64,000 bases of DNA from Gammaproteobacteria bacterium (GTDB lineage Bacteria; Pseudomonadota; Gammaproteobacteria; Pseudomonadales; Pseudohongiellaceae), in NCBI GenBank assembly GCA_018661465.1, contig JABJIC010000018.1:1-64000 (forward strand), given 5' to 3'. The notes below the pieces were generated by a model, which saw only the letters and a program-made list of their open reading frames with translations, had not been told where the DNA came from and did not search any database. Below are positions 47,481 to 56,037 of the stretch, piece by piece (positions within the stretch are counted from its first letter, which is position 1; every line of letters starts with the position of its first letter). The translations under genes were made by a program, and so were the position numbers.

Positions 47481-47939
47481 ATGGACTATTTGGCTCGTCG
47501 GGAACACTCTTCCTACGAATTAACGCAAAAGCTAAGCAAAAAATTTCCTGATACCGATCAGGAGCTGATATGCGAAGTTCTAGCTCAGTTGCAAAAGGAC
47601 AATCTGCAGTCAGACGAGCGTTTCGCCGAAGCCTATGTACGCTATCGGAAGACTCGAGGTTTTGCCTACAATCATATCAAGGCAGATCTGGGCGCTCGCA
47701 GGGTTGATGAGAGCACTATTGATCAGCATCTCTACCCGGACGACAGCGACTGGCTAACTATGTTGAAGGCCTTGCTTGATAAAAAACTGGGTGTGGGTGG
47801 TGTTGTAGAGTTCGGCTCAAAAGAACACCGGCGCGTACTGCGATTTTTGGAGTCGAGGGGCTTTCAATCCTTGGATATCCGCAAGGCTATAGAGAAGCGC
47901 ATCGCTCTCAGAAAACCATGTGGTCCCGACCTAAAATAA
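47481..47939 (+). CDS. recX: Regulatory protein RecX
   Basis: RecX blocks RecA filament extension. From ATG 47481 the 152-aa product reads MDYLARREHSSYELTQKLSKKF, then three three-helix RecX repeats (LQKDNLQSDERFAEAYVRYRKTRGFAYNHIKADLGARRV in the middle). The homologous N-terminus of RecX proteins usually extends a few residues before this Met. Here the frame is open upstream (VPVLRRAA) to just past the recA stop but contains no ATG, GTG, TTG or CTG. Either it truly starts at 47481 or it uses a rare codon such as ATT 47418. Co-transcribed with recA. Confidence 0.88.
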   Translation: MDYLARREHSSYELTQKLSKKFPDTDQELICEVLAQLQKDNLQSDERFAEAYVRYRKTRGFAYNHIKADLGARRVDESTIDQHLYPDDSDWLTMLKALLDKKLGVGGVVEFGSKEHRRVLRFLESRGFQSLDIRKAIEKRIALRKPCGPDLK

Positions 47940-47990
47940 CGTCCCACCAAGAAAAGCTCCATAGACTGGTAATTGCCACAGGATATTGTG

Positions 47991-48019
47991 TTGACTTGCT
48001 AGTAGGGCCCTCTAATACA
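47991..48019 (+). promoter_or_regulatory. Possible promoter of the DUF1015 gene
   Basis: TTGACT at 47991-47996 and TAATAC at 48013-48018, 16 bp apart, about 90 bp before the ATG. The -35 is good and the -10 weak. Confidence 0.35.
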
Positions 48020-48110
48020 AAATCATCAATTTCGTAAGTTACAGGAAAATGCGACAATACCATTCTACGCACCCTGACTAACGCAGCACCACAATGGAAC
48101 TACTTACAAA

Positions 48111-49364
48111 ATGAAATTGATCAGACCCTTCCGCGGCCTTCGCCCGACTCGTGAATTGGCAGCTAAAGTCGCCTCCCATCCCTATGACGTCTTAAACCGG
48201 GAAGAAGCTTTCGAGTTAGCTAAAGGCAAGCCTTTCAGTTTTCTCCACATTAATAAGCCAGAGATAGATGTTGAGTCATCTGTAGATGTTCACGATCAGT
48301 CCGTGTATGACAAAGGTAAGGAGAATCTGGATAGATTTATCTCGGAAGGCACCTTGGTACAGGACGGTGAAGATAAGTTGTATGTATACAAGCAGGTAAT
48401 GGGCGATCATGAGCAATACGGATTGGTAGCTGCAGCATCTGTTGAGGCGTACGAGAATGACCTGATTAAGAAGCATGAATTCACGCGCCCAGAGAAAGAA
48501 GACGATCGTGTCGATCACATGGACGCGCTAGGAGCTCAAGTAGGTCCGGTGTTTCTGACATACAAAGCGAACGAGTCCATTGATGAAATGATTGCTCAGG
48601 TAACAGCTACGACACCGGAATACGATTTTGTCGCCGAGGACGGTACTGGCCATGTGTTTTGGGTTATTGAGGATCTGGCATTGGCTGCGTCTATCGAAAC
48701 TGCCTTTAATGAATTGGAATGTCTCTACGTTGCAGACGGGCACCATCGATCAGCGGCGGCTTCCAGAGTGAGACATTTACATCAGAAGAGGAATGACTCT
48801 CACTCCGGAGAAGAGCCATATAACTATTTTCTTACGGTTTTATTTCCTCACAACCAGATGCAAATTCTCGATTACAACCGTGTTGTGAAAGATCTGAACG
48901 GCTCCGAGCCTAAAGCTTTTCTGGAAAAGATTTCCCAGGACTTCAATATTGAAGAAGTTGAACTGGCAACAGCAAAACCTAAAACGGCCAGACAGTTTGG
49001 TCTTTACCTCGAAGGTAAGTGGTACTCACTGAGCGTTAATGAGAAATTGCAGTCTCGAATAGATGATACTGACCCGGTAAGCAGTCTTGATGTAAGTATT
49101 CTTCAAGATGCAGTTTTCTCCCCCATGTTGGATATCCATGATCAGCGTACGGACAAGCGAGTTGATTTTATAGGAGGCATACGCGGCCTTGAAGAATTGG
49201 AAAAGAGGGTAGACTCTGGGCAATGGGCAGCAGCCTTTGCCTTGTTTGCAACGTCAATAGAAAGTCTTATGGCAATAGCTGATGCGAATGAAGTTATGCC
49301 TCCCAAATCTACCTGGTTTGAACCCAAGCTTAAGAGTGGTTTGGTGGTTCACATCCTGGACTAA
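48111..49364 (+). CDS. DUF1015 family protein
   Basis: The 417-aa protein matches DUF1015 (sometimes annotated SerC-like or HTH-associated, no proven function). Visible marks are the opening IRPFRGLRPTRELAAKVASHPYDVLNREEA, the central HEFTRPEKEDDRVDHMDALGAQVGPVFLTY and the family motif LYVADGHHRSAAASRVRH near residues 203-220. DYNRVVKDLNG and a long C-terminal half follow. It occupies the place behind recX where alaS is common in relatives. The stop codon lies in a short tandem duplication (CTAAAAAAGGCGGG / CTAAAAAAGAACGGGG). Confidence 0.85.
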   Translation: MKLIRPFRGLRPTRELAAKVASHPYDVLNREEAFELAKGKPFSFLHINKPEIDVESSVDVHDQSVYDKGKENLDRFISEGTLVQDGEDKLYVYKQVMGDHEQYGLVAAASVEAYENDLIKKHEFTRPEKEDDRVDHMDALGAQVGPVFLTYKANESIDEMIAQVTATTPEYDFVAEDGTGHVFWVIEDLALAASIETAFNELECLYVADGHHRSAAASRVRHLHQKRNDSHSGEEPYNYFLTVLFPHNQMQILDYNRVVKDLNGSEPKAFLEKISQDFNIEEVELATAKPKTARQFGLYLEGKWYSLSVNEKLQSRIDDTDPVSSLDVSILQDAVFSPMLDIHDQRTDKRVDFIGGIRGLEELEKRVDSGQWAAAFALFATSIESLMAIADANEVMPPKSTWFEPKLKSGLVVHILD

Positions 49365-49390
49365 AAAAGGCGGGCTAAAAAAGAACGGGG
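49361..49390 (+). repeat. 14/16-bp tandem duplication at the DUF1015 gene stop
   Basis: CTAAAAAAGGCGGG (49361-49374) is followed by CTAAAAAAGAACGGGG (49375-49390); the first includes the TAA stop. Confidence 0.6.
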
Positions 49391-49418
49391 AACAAAAGGA
49401 CAAGGACTGAAAAGAAAA

Positions 49419-49449
49419 GGGGCTGAAAACGCGAAGTGTTCTCAGCCCC
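49419..49449 (-). terminator. Intrinsic terminator on the minus strand
   Basis: GGGGCTGA and TCAGCCCC form an 8-bp stem that on the minus strand is followed by TTTTCTTTT. On the plus strand no T-run follows, so it serves minus-strand transcripts, either hsp20 read-through or an unrecognised small RNA. TGCCTCT/AGAGGCA (49455-49472) forms a second hairpin just upstream in the minus direction. Confidence 0.7.
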
Positions 49450-49472
49450 AAAAGTGCCTCTAGGGAGAGGCA

Positions 49473-49904
49473 TGGAAACGCGCAATGCGTATCCGAGAGA
49501 TATTCTGTTATGTTGGCGCTGCGAATTAGCAGTGTGCCGAACAATATTCCTGGTGACATTTCTCGCTGATAGTAAATTCCGGTGAAATGTTTAGCATATA
49601 GCTACGAAATTTAAATCTTACACACATATAGTGTGAGAGCGAGCTAATCAGATGTCGCATGCTTGTAGTTAAAGTAGTCATTTTTACGTTCCCTTTGTTC
49701 ATTCTCGGAAAATACTACGCTTATCTTCTAGAGGGCCGTATTTACGAGTTGTGCTATCTATAACGCCGCTTAATACTATTTGGTTTACATCGAGTGAAAT
49801 TAATTTCTTGGCATTTGTCTGTATAAAAATCAAATATAGAGAAATCAGATATAGCGAAACAAGATATCACTGTTAGCAAATAGCAATGAATATACAGAAG
49901 CAGA
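49473..49904. other. Gene-free spacer between DUF1015 gene and hsp20
   Basis: AT-rich, no credible ORF. The only structure noted is CACAC-ATATA-GTGTG at 49621-49635. It could contain the body of a minus-strand small RNA ending at the 49419-49449 terminator, but no convincing promoter was found. Confidence 0.4.
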
Positions 49905-49943
49905 TAAAAAAGCCGCAGCCCATCAAGTGATGACGCCGCGGCT
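49905..49943 (-). terminator. Terminator of the hsp20 gene
   Basis: On the minus strand AGCCGC ... GCGGCT (49943 to 49911) with inner CATCA/TGATG pairing is followed by TTTTTT. It lies about 25 bp after the hsp20 stop. Confidence 0.75.
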
Positions 49944-49965
49944 AGCTCTCAAGGAGGAGAGGTGT

Positions 49966-50433
49966 CTATGCGGCGCTCTGTTTACTCACATCTATTAGGG
50001 CTGCCGTATTATCGCCAATAGGAATTCGCTTAGGCTTCATTGCCTCGGGAATTACACGGACCAGGTCGATATATAGAATGCCGTTGGCAAGGCTAGCACC
50101 GGTTACTTCTACATGATCGGCTAACTGAAAGCGGCGCTCGAAATTCCTTGCGGCAATACCCTGGTGTAGATAGTTTCGTTGATCTTCTTCAGGTGCTGCC
50201 TTTTTTCCCTTCACTGTGAGTGTTTGTTTCTCAGAATGTAGTTCCAGCTCTTCTTCTGCAAAGCCGGCAATAGCCATGATTATCTGATATTTATCTTTAT
50301 CCAACAGTTCAATATTGTAAGGAGGATAAGCAGGTTGATTGGTGTCGCTCCGGTTCGCAGCATCCAGTAGGGATGACAAGTGATCGAAGCCAATGGTTGA
50401 TCGGTACAGTGGTGAAAAATCGAAATTACGCAT
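49966..50433 (-). CDS. ibpA: Small heat-shock protein, IbpA/Hsp20 family
   Basis: ATP-independent holdase that co-aggregates with unfolding proteins. The 155-aa product starts RNFDFSPLYRSTIGFDHLSSLLD, typical of the IbpA branch. The alpha-crystallin domain (about 38-130) contains PPYNIELLDKDKYQIIMAIAGF, LTVKGKK and YLHQGIAARNFERRFQLADHVEV. The family GILYIDLVR strand and an I-P-I (RIPIG) anchoring motif close the protein. Expression is very likely heat-controlled twice: sigma-32-like promoter and ROSE-type leader, both visible upstream. Confidence 0.94.
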   Translation of the reverse strand: MRNFDFSPLYRSTIGFDHLSSLLDAANRSDTNQPAYPPYNIELLDKDKYQIIMAIAGFAEEELELHSEKQTLTVKGKKAAPEEDQRNYLHQGIAARNFERRFQLADHVEVTGASLANGILYIDLVRVIPEAMKPKRIPIGDNTAALIDVSKQSAA

Positions 50434-50505
50434 AGTTCATATCCTTATAGGAAGCTTTTTGCTTCCAAGCAATATGGTTAATTAAACTGATAGTTTGATA
50501 TCAGT
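50434..50505 (-). promoter_or_regulatory. ROSE-type RNA thermometer in the hsp20 leader
   Basis: Minus strand, 50475 to 50439: ATATTGCTT pairs with AAGGATAT, the Shine-Dalgarno, with a U-G pair and an unpaired G opposite the GG. This is the TTGCT/AGGA pairing that defines ROSE elements. The enclosed hairpin is GGAAGC-AAAAA-GCTTCC. A second stem, ACTGATA/TATCAGT, lies at 50486-50505. The start codon follows at 50433. Confidence 0.85.
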
Positions 50506-50571
50506 GATCCCTGCCTATCTATTTGATCAGGCATATAGCAAATCTCTTATGAGCACCTGCTACAAAATATA

Positions 50572-50600
50572 ATATGGGGGCATTGAAATTATTTACAAGG
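50572..50600 (-). promoter_or_regulatory. Sigma-32-type heat-shock promoter
   Basis: Minus strand reads CCTTGTAAA, a 12-base gap, then CCCCCATAT, close to the sigma-32 consensus CTTGAA-N-CCCCATNT. It predicts a leader of about 130 nt for hsp20. Confidence 0.8.
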
Positions 50601-50923
50601 ATGCTGTGGTGATAAGTAAAGCCGATGCCATTCGTTGTTGAAGCTTCCTGAATAAAAGTTAGAGAGGTTGAGTCAAAAATGGGAAAAGAATGAGATGAAA
50701 CAAAAGCAGGTGAAGGGCGCAAGAAATGACTAGAAAAAACAAGAGTAACTTAGATTTCGCTTGAAGAACTCACTCTAAGAAGCTGCTAGAGAATCGAGCG
50801 TTCAAAAAGAGATTTGCTCAGGTAAATAAGGGCTTGAAGCAGAAAAGATAATTTAGATCTAAGCTATCCCCGTTATTCTAGTATGTATGGCTTTTTAGAA
50901 GCGAAAGAAAGTAGGGCTAGCTC
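50601..50923. other. Spacer, no gene recognised
   Basis: About 320 bp between the DUF606 gene end and the hsp20 promoter. The track ORF at 50519-50722 (-) overlaps the heat-shock promoter and has no family features. I see nothing else. Confidence 0.5.
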
Positions 50924-51379
50924 TTAGTGAGTTTTAATTACATAAACCCCGGCAAGCATTAACAGAACGCCACTCACTCGCCACATGTTTAGTGAAATTT
51001 GCGGATTACCAAAAGCGCCAAAATGATCGAGTGCCAGTGCCATGACAAGCTGACCACAGAGTATCAATGCCGTAGTTAAGCCAACTCCCAATTTAGGTGA
51101 TACAAAAATTATTGCGACCATGTAGATCGAGGCTATCACTCCGCCTAAAAACGCTGTTGGGGGAGCGGCAGTCAGTTCGCTAACGCTTGGGAAAGTAGGG
51201 CGCATCACCAGCACGACCAGTGACATAGTGATGAAACCAACGATCATTATCAAAAGGCCGGCGGAATAGGGGCTACGTGTAACTGAGCCCAATTGGGCAT
51301 TGAATACCAGTTGCAGCGGGATTAGCGAGCCGGTGACAAACGCAATAGAGATAAAAAGTGAGCTATTCATTAGTTTCAT
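50924..51379 (-). CDS. DMT-family transporter, DUF606/YdcZ type
   Basis: A 151-aa protein with about five hydrophobic helices: LFISIAFVTGSLIPLQLVFNAQLG, AGLLIMIVGFITMSLVVLVM, FLGGVIASIYMVAIIFVSPKLG, LTTALILCGQLVMALALDHFGAF and a C-terminal VSGVLLMLAGVYVI. This is the half-size DMT (EamA-like) domain known as DUF606. Some relatives act as paired exporters; the substrate here is unknown. It lies 58 bp after prpD on the same strand, so could be the last gene of the prp transcript. Confidence 0.85.
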   Translation of the reverse strand: MKLMNSSLFISIAFVTGSLIPLQLVFNAQLGSVTRSPYSAGLLIMIVGFITMSLVVLVMRPTFPSVSELTAAPPTAFLGGVIASIYMVAIIFVSPKLGVGLTTALILCGQLVMALALDHFGAFGNPQISLNMWRVSGVLLMLAGVYVIKTH

Positions 51380-51437
51380 TCACTGTCCATAATCATTGGG
51401 CGTGCCACCGGTCGCTTTTCTAGTTAATTGGACCTGA

Positions 51438-52886
51438 TTAGATTACAAGCAGATCCATAAATTCATTCACTGCTGTCTGTTCAAGTCGCTTCTGGTCTTT
51501 GCAAAGCTCGAAAATCTCAGCACAGCGTTTCGCCGGGAACCGAGTCGCCAGATTAGCCTTGAATTTGTCCTCTAGCAGAGGAATTCCTTCTTCGCGACGA
51601 CGTCTGTGACCCACAGGGTAGTCTATCTCGACCTTATCCGTGGAGTTCCCGTCCTTGAAATACACCTGGAGAGCATTGGCGATAGAGCGTTTCTCTGGCT
51701 CCAAATACTCTTTTGTATAGGTTGGGTTCTCATGAATCTCCATTTTCTCCCGTAATTGGTCGATTATGGGGTTGTTGGCATGAAAATCGTCTTCATAGTC
51801 CTCTGCAACCAGATCGCCAAATGCCAGCGGCACGGCGGTCATATACTGCAGGCAGTGATCGCGATCGGCAGGGTTGTTTAGTGGTCCAACCTTGCTAATG
51901 ATGCGAATTGCCGATTCGTGGGTGTGAATAACGATCTTCTCGATATCATCCAATCTGTCTTTAACTTGAGGGTGTAATCTTACTGCCGCCTCGGCAGCTG
52001 TCTGCGAATGAAACTCAGCAGGAAAAGAGATCTTAAATAGAATGTTTTCCATTACATAACTTTCATAATCCCTTGTAAATTCTAAAGGTTTTCCATTAAA
52101 GGAAACGTCATAAAAGCCCCAGGTAGGTGCGGTAAGCACGCTTGGGTAACCTATCTCTCCTCGTAGTGTGAAATCAGCCAACCTTACTGCCCGCGATGTT
52201 GCATCTCCTGCAGCCCAGGACTTGCGGGGCCCGGCATTTGGGGAGTGGCGATAGGTTCGAAGGCTGGAGCCGTCTAACCAGGCTTGTGATAGGGCGTCGA
52301 TGATCTGTTCTCGGCTTCCTCCGAGCATTTTGGTAGCGACGGCGGTAGAAGCGACGCGAACCAAGAGAACGTGACATAGGCCAACACGGTTAAAGCTATT
52401 CTCCAAGGCGATAACCCCTTGAATTTCATGAGCTTTAATCATTGCTGTTAGCACGTCCTTCATTGTTAGCGGCGCTTTGCCGGCCGCGACATTCTGCTGT
52501 GATAGAAAATCAGCTACCGCCAGAATTGCTCCCAGGTTGTCCGAAGGGTGGCCCCATTCTGCGGCGAGCCAGGTATCGTTGTAGTCTAGCCAGCGAATGA
52601 TGCAGCCTATATCCCATGCGGCTTTCACCGGATCCAGACGATATTGGGTGCCTGGTACTCGAGCACCGTTGGGTACTGTAGTTCCTTCAACCAGAGGACC
52701 GAGCAATTTAGTGCATTCAGGAAAGCGTAGAGCCAGCAATCCGCAGCCCAGGGTGTCCATGAGGCAATTACGCGCTGTATCAAAGGCTTCGTCTGAATTT
52801 ATCTCGTAGTCACAGACGTAATCCGCGATATCAACGAGCACCTGATCCGGCTCAGGCCGGGTATTTTGTTCAACATTTTGTGACAC
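51438..52886 (-). CDS. prpD: 2-methylcitrate dehydratase PrpD
   Basis: Dehydrates 2-methylcitrate to 2-methyl-cis-aconitate in propionyl-CoA breakdown. The 482-aa product equals E. coli PrpD in length and shows family marks: [21 protein letters not shown], the active-site-type [21 protein letters not shown] near residues 101-121, [25 protein letters not shown] near 218-242 and [14 protein letters not shown] near 434-447. No acnD/prpF pair is present, so this organism uses the PrpD route plus an aconitase elsewhere for hydration. Confidence 0.95.
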   Translation of the reverse strand: MSQNVEQNTRPEPDQVLVDIADYVCDYEINSDEAFDTARNCLMDTLGCGLLALRFPECTKLLGPLVEGTTVPNGARVPGTQYRLDPVKAAWDIGCIIRWLDYNDTWLAAEWGHPSDNLGAILAVADFLSQQNVAAGKAPLTMKDVLTAMIKAHEIQGVIALENSFNRVGLCHVLLVRVASTAVATKMLGGSREQIIDALSQAWLDGSSLRTYRHSPNAGPRKSWAAGDATSRAVRLADFTLRGEIGYPSVLTAPTWGFYDVSFNGKPLEFTRDYESYVMENILFKISFPAEFHSQTAAEAAVRLHPQVKDRLDDIEKIVIHTHESAIRIISKVGPLNNPADRDHCLQYMTAVPLAFGDLVAEDYEDDFHANNPIIDQLREKMEIHENPTYTKEYLEPEKRSIANALQVYFKDGNSTDKVEIDYPVGHRRRREEGIPLLEDKFKANLATRFPAKRCAEIFELCKDQKRLEQTAVNEFMDLLVI

Positions 52887-53004
52887 TTTAAAATCCTTAT
52901 AAAACAGTTAAATATAGTATATATATAAAGTAATTAGTCAAAATATTACCGCGCTATCTTACTCTCCTGATAACAATCCAGACCCCGGATAGTCCATTGC
53001 AGGT

Positions 53005-54129
53005 TTAGCGGTCCGCAATATCCACCCAATCAGAGGTTTCGGGTCCCGTATAGTCCGCACTAGGGCGAATAATGCGGTTATTAGCCCGTTGCTCTTTAAC
53101 ATGGGCAGCCCAGCCTGTGAGCCGCGACATCACGAATATCGGTGTAAACAGCTTGGTTGGGATATCCATGAAGTGATAGGCGGAGGCGTGAAAGAAGTCC
53201 GCATTACAGAATAGCTTCTTCTCCCGCCACATGACTTCTTCGCAGCGCACGGATACCGGGTAGAGCGTTGAATCACCCACCAGTTCGGCCAGTTTCTCGG
53301 ACCATTGCTTGATGATGGTGTTGCGAGGGTCGGATTCGGTGTAGATGGCGTGTCCAAAGCCCATGATCTTGTCTTTTCGCTCAAGCATGGCGAGGATCTC
53401 TTTCTCGGCCTCGTCGGCGCTGCTCCAGTTTTGAATCATATCCATGGCGGCCTCGTTTGCGCCCCCGTGGAGAGGTCCGCGTAGGGTGCCGATAGCGCCA
53501 GTGATGCAGGAATGCATGTCAGAGAGTGTAGAAGCACATACTCTAGCGCTGAAGGTTGATGCGTTAAACTCATGTTCTGCATAGAGAATTAGGGAAACGT
53601 TCATTACCTGGGTAAACAGCTCGCTAGGGGCTTCGCCTCCCAGCATGTGCAAGAAATGTCCGCCAATTGAGTCATCATCCAGAGCGGTTTCGATGCGTTC
53701 ACCCTTGTGGGAGAACATATACCAATAGCAGATGATGGAGGGGAAGGCCGCCAGTAGGCGGTCGATGACCTCATCCTGTTGTGAAAAATCTTCCTCTATC
53801 TCCAGATTTCCCAGCATCGAACAGCCGGTTCGCATCACATCCATTGGGTGAGCAGTTGCAGGAATGCGTTCCAGGACATCTTTTAGCTCTTGAGGAAGTG
53901 CCCGTAATGATTTGATTTTACTTACATATTCATCAAGCTCAGCCTGATTGGGTAATTTGCCTTTTAGTAGAAGGTAGGCAACTTCTTCGAATTTAGCATT
54001 TTCCGCCAAGACGCTGATGTCAAAGCCGCGATAAGTAAGTCCTGTGCCAGTCTTGCCAACAGTGCATAGCGCTGTTTCTCCGGCTACCTGGCCCCGTAAG
54101 CCTGCTCCGCCTAGTTTTTTCTCTGCCAT
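53005..54129 (-). CDS. prpC: 2-methylcitrate synthase
   Basis: Citrate-synthase-family enzyme condensing propionyl-CoA with oxaloacetate. The 374-aa size fits the short PrpC type. Catalytic region: LRGPLHGGANEAAMDMI near residues 218-234 (His), IMGFGHAIYTESDPRNTIIKQW near 255-276 (His) and FCNADFFHASAYHFMDIP near 306-323 (Asp). The opening is GLRGQVAGETALCTVGKTGTGLTYRGFDI. Gene context (prpB, prpD) decides PrpC over GltA. Confidence 0.95.
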   Translation of the reverse strand: MAEKKLGGAGLRGQVAGETALCTVGKTGTGLTYRGFDISVLAENAKFEEVAYLLLKGKLPNQAELDEYVSKIKSLRALPQELKDVLERIPATAHPMDVMRTGCSMLGNLEIEEDFSQQDEVIDRLLAAFPSIICYWYMFSHKGERIETALDDDSIGGHFLHMLGGEAPSELFTQVMNVSLILYAEHEFNASTFSARVCASTLSDMHSCITGAIGTLRGPLHGGANEAAMDMIQNWSSADEAEKEILAMLERKDKIMGFGHAIYTESDPRNTIIKQWSEKLAELVGDSTLYPVSVRCEEVMWREKKLFCNADFFHASAYHFMDIPTKLFTPIFVMSRLTGWAAHVKEQRANNRIIRPSADYTGPETSDWVDIADR

Positions 54130-54151
54130 GTGATACTCCGTTTAGTGTCTC

Positions 54152-54179
54152 AGCTTGGCAGCAGTGTCTCTGCCAAGCT
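54152..54179 (-). promoter_or_regulatory. 10-bp perfect hairpin between prpB and prpC
   Basis: AGCTTGGCAG and CTGCCAAGCT enclose an 8-nt loop. No T-run follows in the minus direction, so it is a candidate processing or stabilising stem, or weak attenuator, within the prp message. Confidence 0.5.
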
Positions 54180-54241
54180 ATATTCATGTTATGAATTAAT
54201 AAAGTAGTATAATTTACTGATATTTATAGTTATAAAATTTC

Positions 54242-55126
54242 TTACTGATCTTCTGAGTCGAATAAGGCGTCCAGTTTTTGCTCGTAAGCGTGATAGCCCA
54301 ATACTTCATAGAGTTCCATTCGTGGCTGCATTTTGTCCAGCACAGCTTTCTGGTCGCCATTGATTGCGATGGCCTGATAGACATCCAGGGCTGCTCTACT
54401 CATAGCTCGAAAGGCGCTAAGCGGATATAGCACCATGCCGACGCCGTTCTCTGCTAATTCCTCGCAGTTAAACAGGGGTGTATGTCCAAATTCAGTGATA
54501 TTAGCCAAAACAGGTACTTTGACAGCGTCTACGAATTGGCGGTATTGGTCCAGTTCCAGCATAGCTTCAGGGAAAATGGCGTCTGCACCGGCCTCAACGC
54601 AGGCAATGGCACGCTCGATAGCGGAATCCATTCCTTCTACAGCCAGCGCATCGGTACGGGCCATGATGACAAAGTCCGAGTCAGTCTTGGCGTCGGCGGC
54701 GGCTTTGACTCTATCAGCCATCTCACTTTGGCTCACAATCGCCTTGTTTGGGCGGTGGCCGCATCGCTTCTGAGATACCTGGTCTTCTATATGTACCGCT
54801 GCTGCGCCCGCATTCTCCATGGCTTTGATGGATCTGGCGATGTTAAATGCGCCGCCCCAGCCGGTATCGATATCCACCAGCAAAGGAATGTCTGTGGCAT
54901 TACAGATGCGCTCCACATCGGCGACAACATCATTGAGACTGGTTATCCCTAAGTCTGGCAGGCCATAGGAAGCGTTGGCTACGCCGCCACCTGACAGATA
55001 TATGGCTTTATGGCCGGCATCTTCCGCTAACATCGCGCAATAGGCGTTTATCGTGCCAACAATCTGCAGCGGTTTATTGTCTTCCAAGGCTTGCCTGAAC
55101 TTGGCTCCCGGGGATGGGCTTTTCAT
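54242..55126 (-). CDS. prpB: 2-methylisocitrate lyase
   Basis: Cleaves 2-methylisocitrate to succinate and pyruvate, last step of the methylcitrate cycle. The 294-aa TIM barrel of the isocitrate lyase/PEP mutase superfamily has [44 protein letters not shown] near residues 85-128. In it, KRCGH is the catalytic-Cys motif (KKCGH in many). [16 protein letters not shown] follows near 155. Upstream CTAAGGAGTTTTAT-ATG is a strong ribosome binding site. Confidence 0.95.
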   Translation of the reverse strand: MKSPSPGAKFRQALEDNKPLQIVGTINAYCAMLAEDAGHKAIYLSGGGVANASYGLPDLGITSLNDVVADVERICNATDIPLLVDIDTGWGGAFNIARSIKAMENAGAAAVHIEDQVSQKRCGHRPNKAIVSQSEMADRVKAAADAKTDSDFVIMARTDALAVEGMDSAIERAIACVEAGADAIFPEAMLELDQYRQFVDAVKVPVLANITEFGHTPLFNCEELAENGVGMVLYPLSAFRAMSRAALDVYQAIAINGDQKAVLDKMQPRMELYEVLGYHAYEQKLDALFDSEDQ

Positions 55127-55205
55127 ATAAAACTCCTTAGGTAATACGTCTAATAATTTGAAATATATAGATTTAACATATTCTCGCTATTGTTCTTAGC
55201 AGCTA

Positions 55206-55880
55206 TTAGTCAATTTGTTCTAGCTGACTCATCAGGGTCTTTCTGGCGCCGCTAATATGGCGCTTCATCAGCAGTTCGGCTAACTCACAATCATTATTTT
55301 CCAGGGCATCAACGATTTGGTGGTGCTCTTTAAATGCCTGCTCGGGACGGGATGGGCCGCTGCTGGTCTGCACCCTGTACAATCGCAGCAGGTGATAGAG
55401 TTCGTCGCAGAGAAGTTTAAACAGACGATCATTACCGCTGAGGCTGACAATAAGATAATGAAAGTCCAAATCGCCTTCCTTCTGGTAATAGAGTCGGCCG
55501 TTCTCGGATTGGATCTGGGCTTCGTGATTTGCCAGTAACTGGCGCAGACGAGCACAGTCCTCAGCGCTGGCCTTACTGGCGGCCAAACGACAGGCTAGGC
55601 CTTCCAGTGATTCTCTTATTTCATATATTTCAATAGCTTGCACTTTATTTAGAGAAATAACTTTAGCCCCGGAATTGGGCTTGATCTCTACTAATTTACA
55701 GCCTTCCAGGCGGCGAATCGCTTCGCGAAGAGGGCCGCGTGAAATTCCGTATTGTTTGCTTAATTGGGGTTCGTTGACCTTACTGCCTGGTGCTAGCTCT
55801 CCTTTTACAATCGCCGTGCGTAATTGAGCGAAGACTGAGTCAGAAAGAGTGGCGGCTTTGGCAGGTGTTTCTACGTCCAT
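55206..55880 (-). CDS. GntR-family regulator (FadR/FCD type) of the prp cluster
   Basis: The 224-aa protein has an N-terminal GntR winged helix (VFAQLRTAIVKGELAPGSKVNEPQLSKQYGISRGPLREAIRRLEG, residues 18-62) and an all-helical FCD effector domain (EIYEIRESLEGLACRLAA near 85-102; HHQIVDALENNDCELAELLMKRHI near 185-208) that usually binds a small carboxylate or acyl-CoA through a metal. It heads the prpBCD cluster with a 79-bp gap and is divergent from malonyl-CoA decarboxylase. Matching dyads in the shared region suggest autoregulation and control of both arms. The effector is unknown; 2-methylcitrate, propionyl-CoA or malonyl-CoA are candidates. Confidence 0.9.
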   Translation of the reverse strand: MDVETPAKAATLSDSVFAQLRTAIVKGELAPGSKVNEPQLSKQYGISRGPLREAIRRLEGCKLVEIKPNSGAKVISLNKVQAIEIYEIRESLEGLACRLAASKASAEDCARLRQLLANHEAQIQSENGRLYYQKEGDLDFHYLIVSLSGNDRLFKLLCDELYHLLRLYRVQTSSGPSRPEQAFKEHHQIVDALENNDCELAELLMKRHISGARKTLMSQLEQID

Positions 55881-55886
55881 CTGTAA

Positions 55887-55962
55887 TTATGTCAACAATA
55901 TTGAAATATTGTGTGCATTATTGTCCAAATACAGCCAAAATACAACAGTATTGTTGACAATA
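55887..55962. promoter_or_regulatory. Paired GntR-type operators between gntR-prp and malonyl-CoA decarboxylase
   Basis: TATTGTTGACAATA (55949-55962, plus strand) is a near-perfect dyad of the TTGTNNACAA type used by FCD GntR proteins. TATTGTTGACATAA occurs inverted at 55887-55900. ACAATATT-GA-AATATTGT (55895-55912) overlaps the latter, and a weaker TATTGTCCAAATA lies at 55918. TATACT at 55987-55992 is a likely -10 for the decarboxylase gene. Confidence 0.75.
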
Positions 55963-56037
55963 TGAGTGCGCAAGTTTGCTTTGCGTTATACTCATTGTTT
56001 TACTCCGGAAGCGCTCTATAGCGAGGTTCTTAGTCCT

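Noticed and set aside
49419-49449. Hairpin read as the DUF1015 gene (+) terminator
   Set aside because: On the plus strand it is preceded by A-rich sequence and followed by AAAAG, not T; polarity fits the minus strand.
50519-50722. 67-aa minus-strand ORF upstream of hsp20
   Set aside because: It overlaps the sigma-32-type promoter and leader, has no family features and no ribosome binding site.
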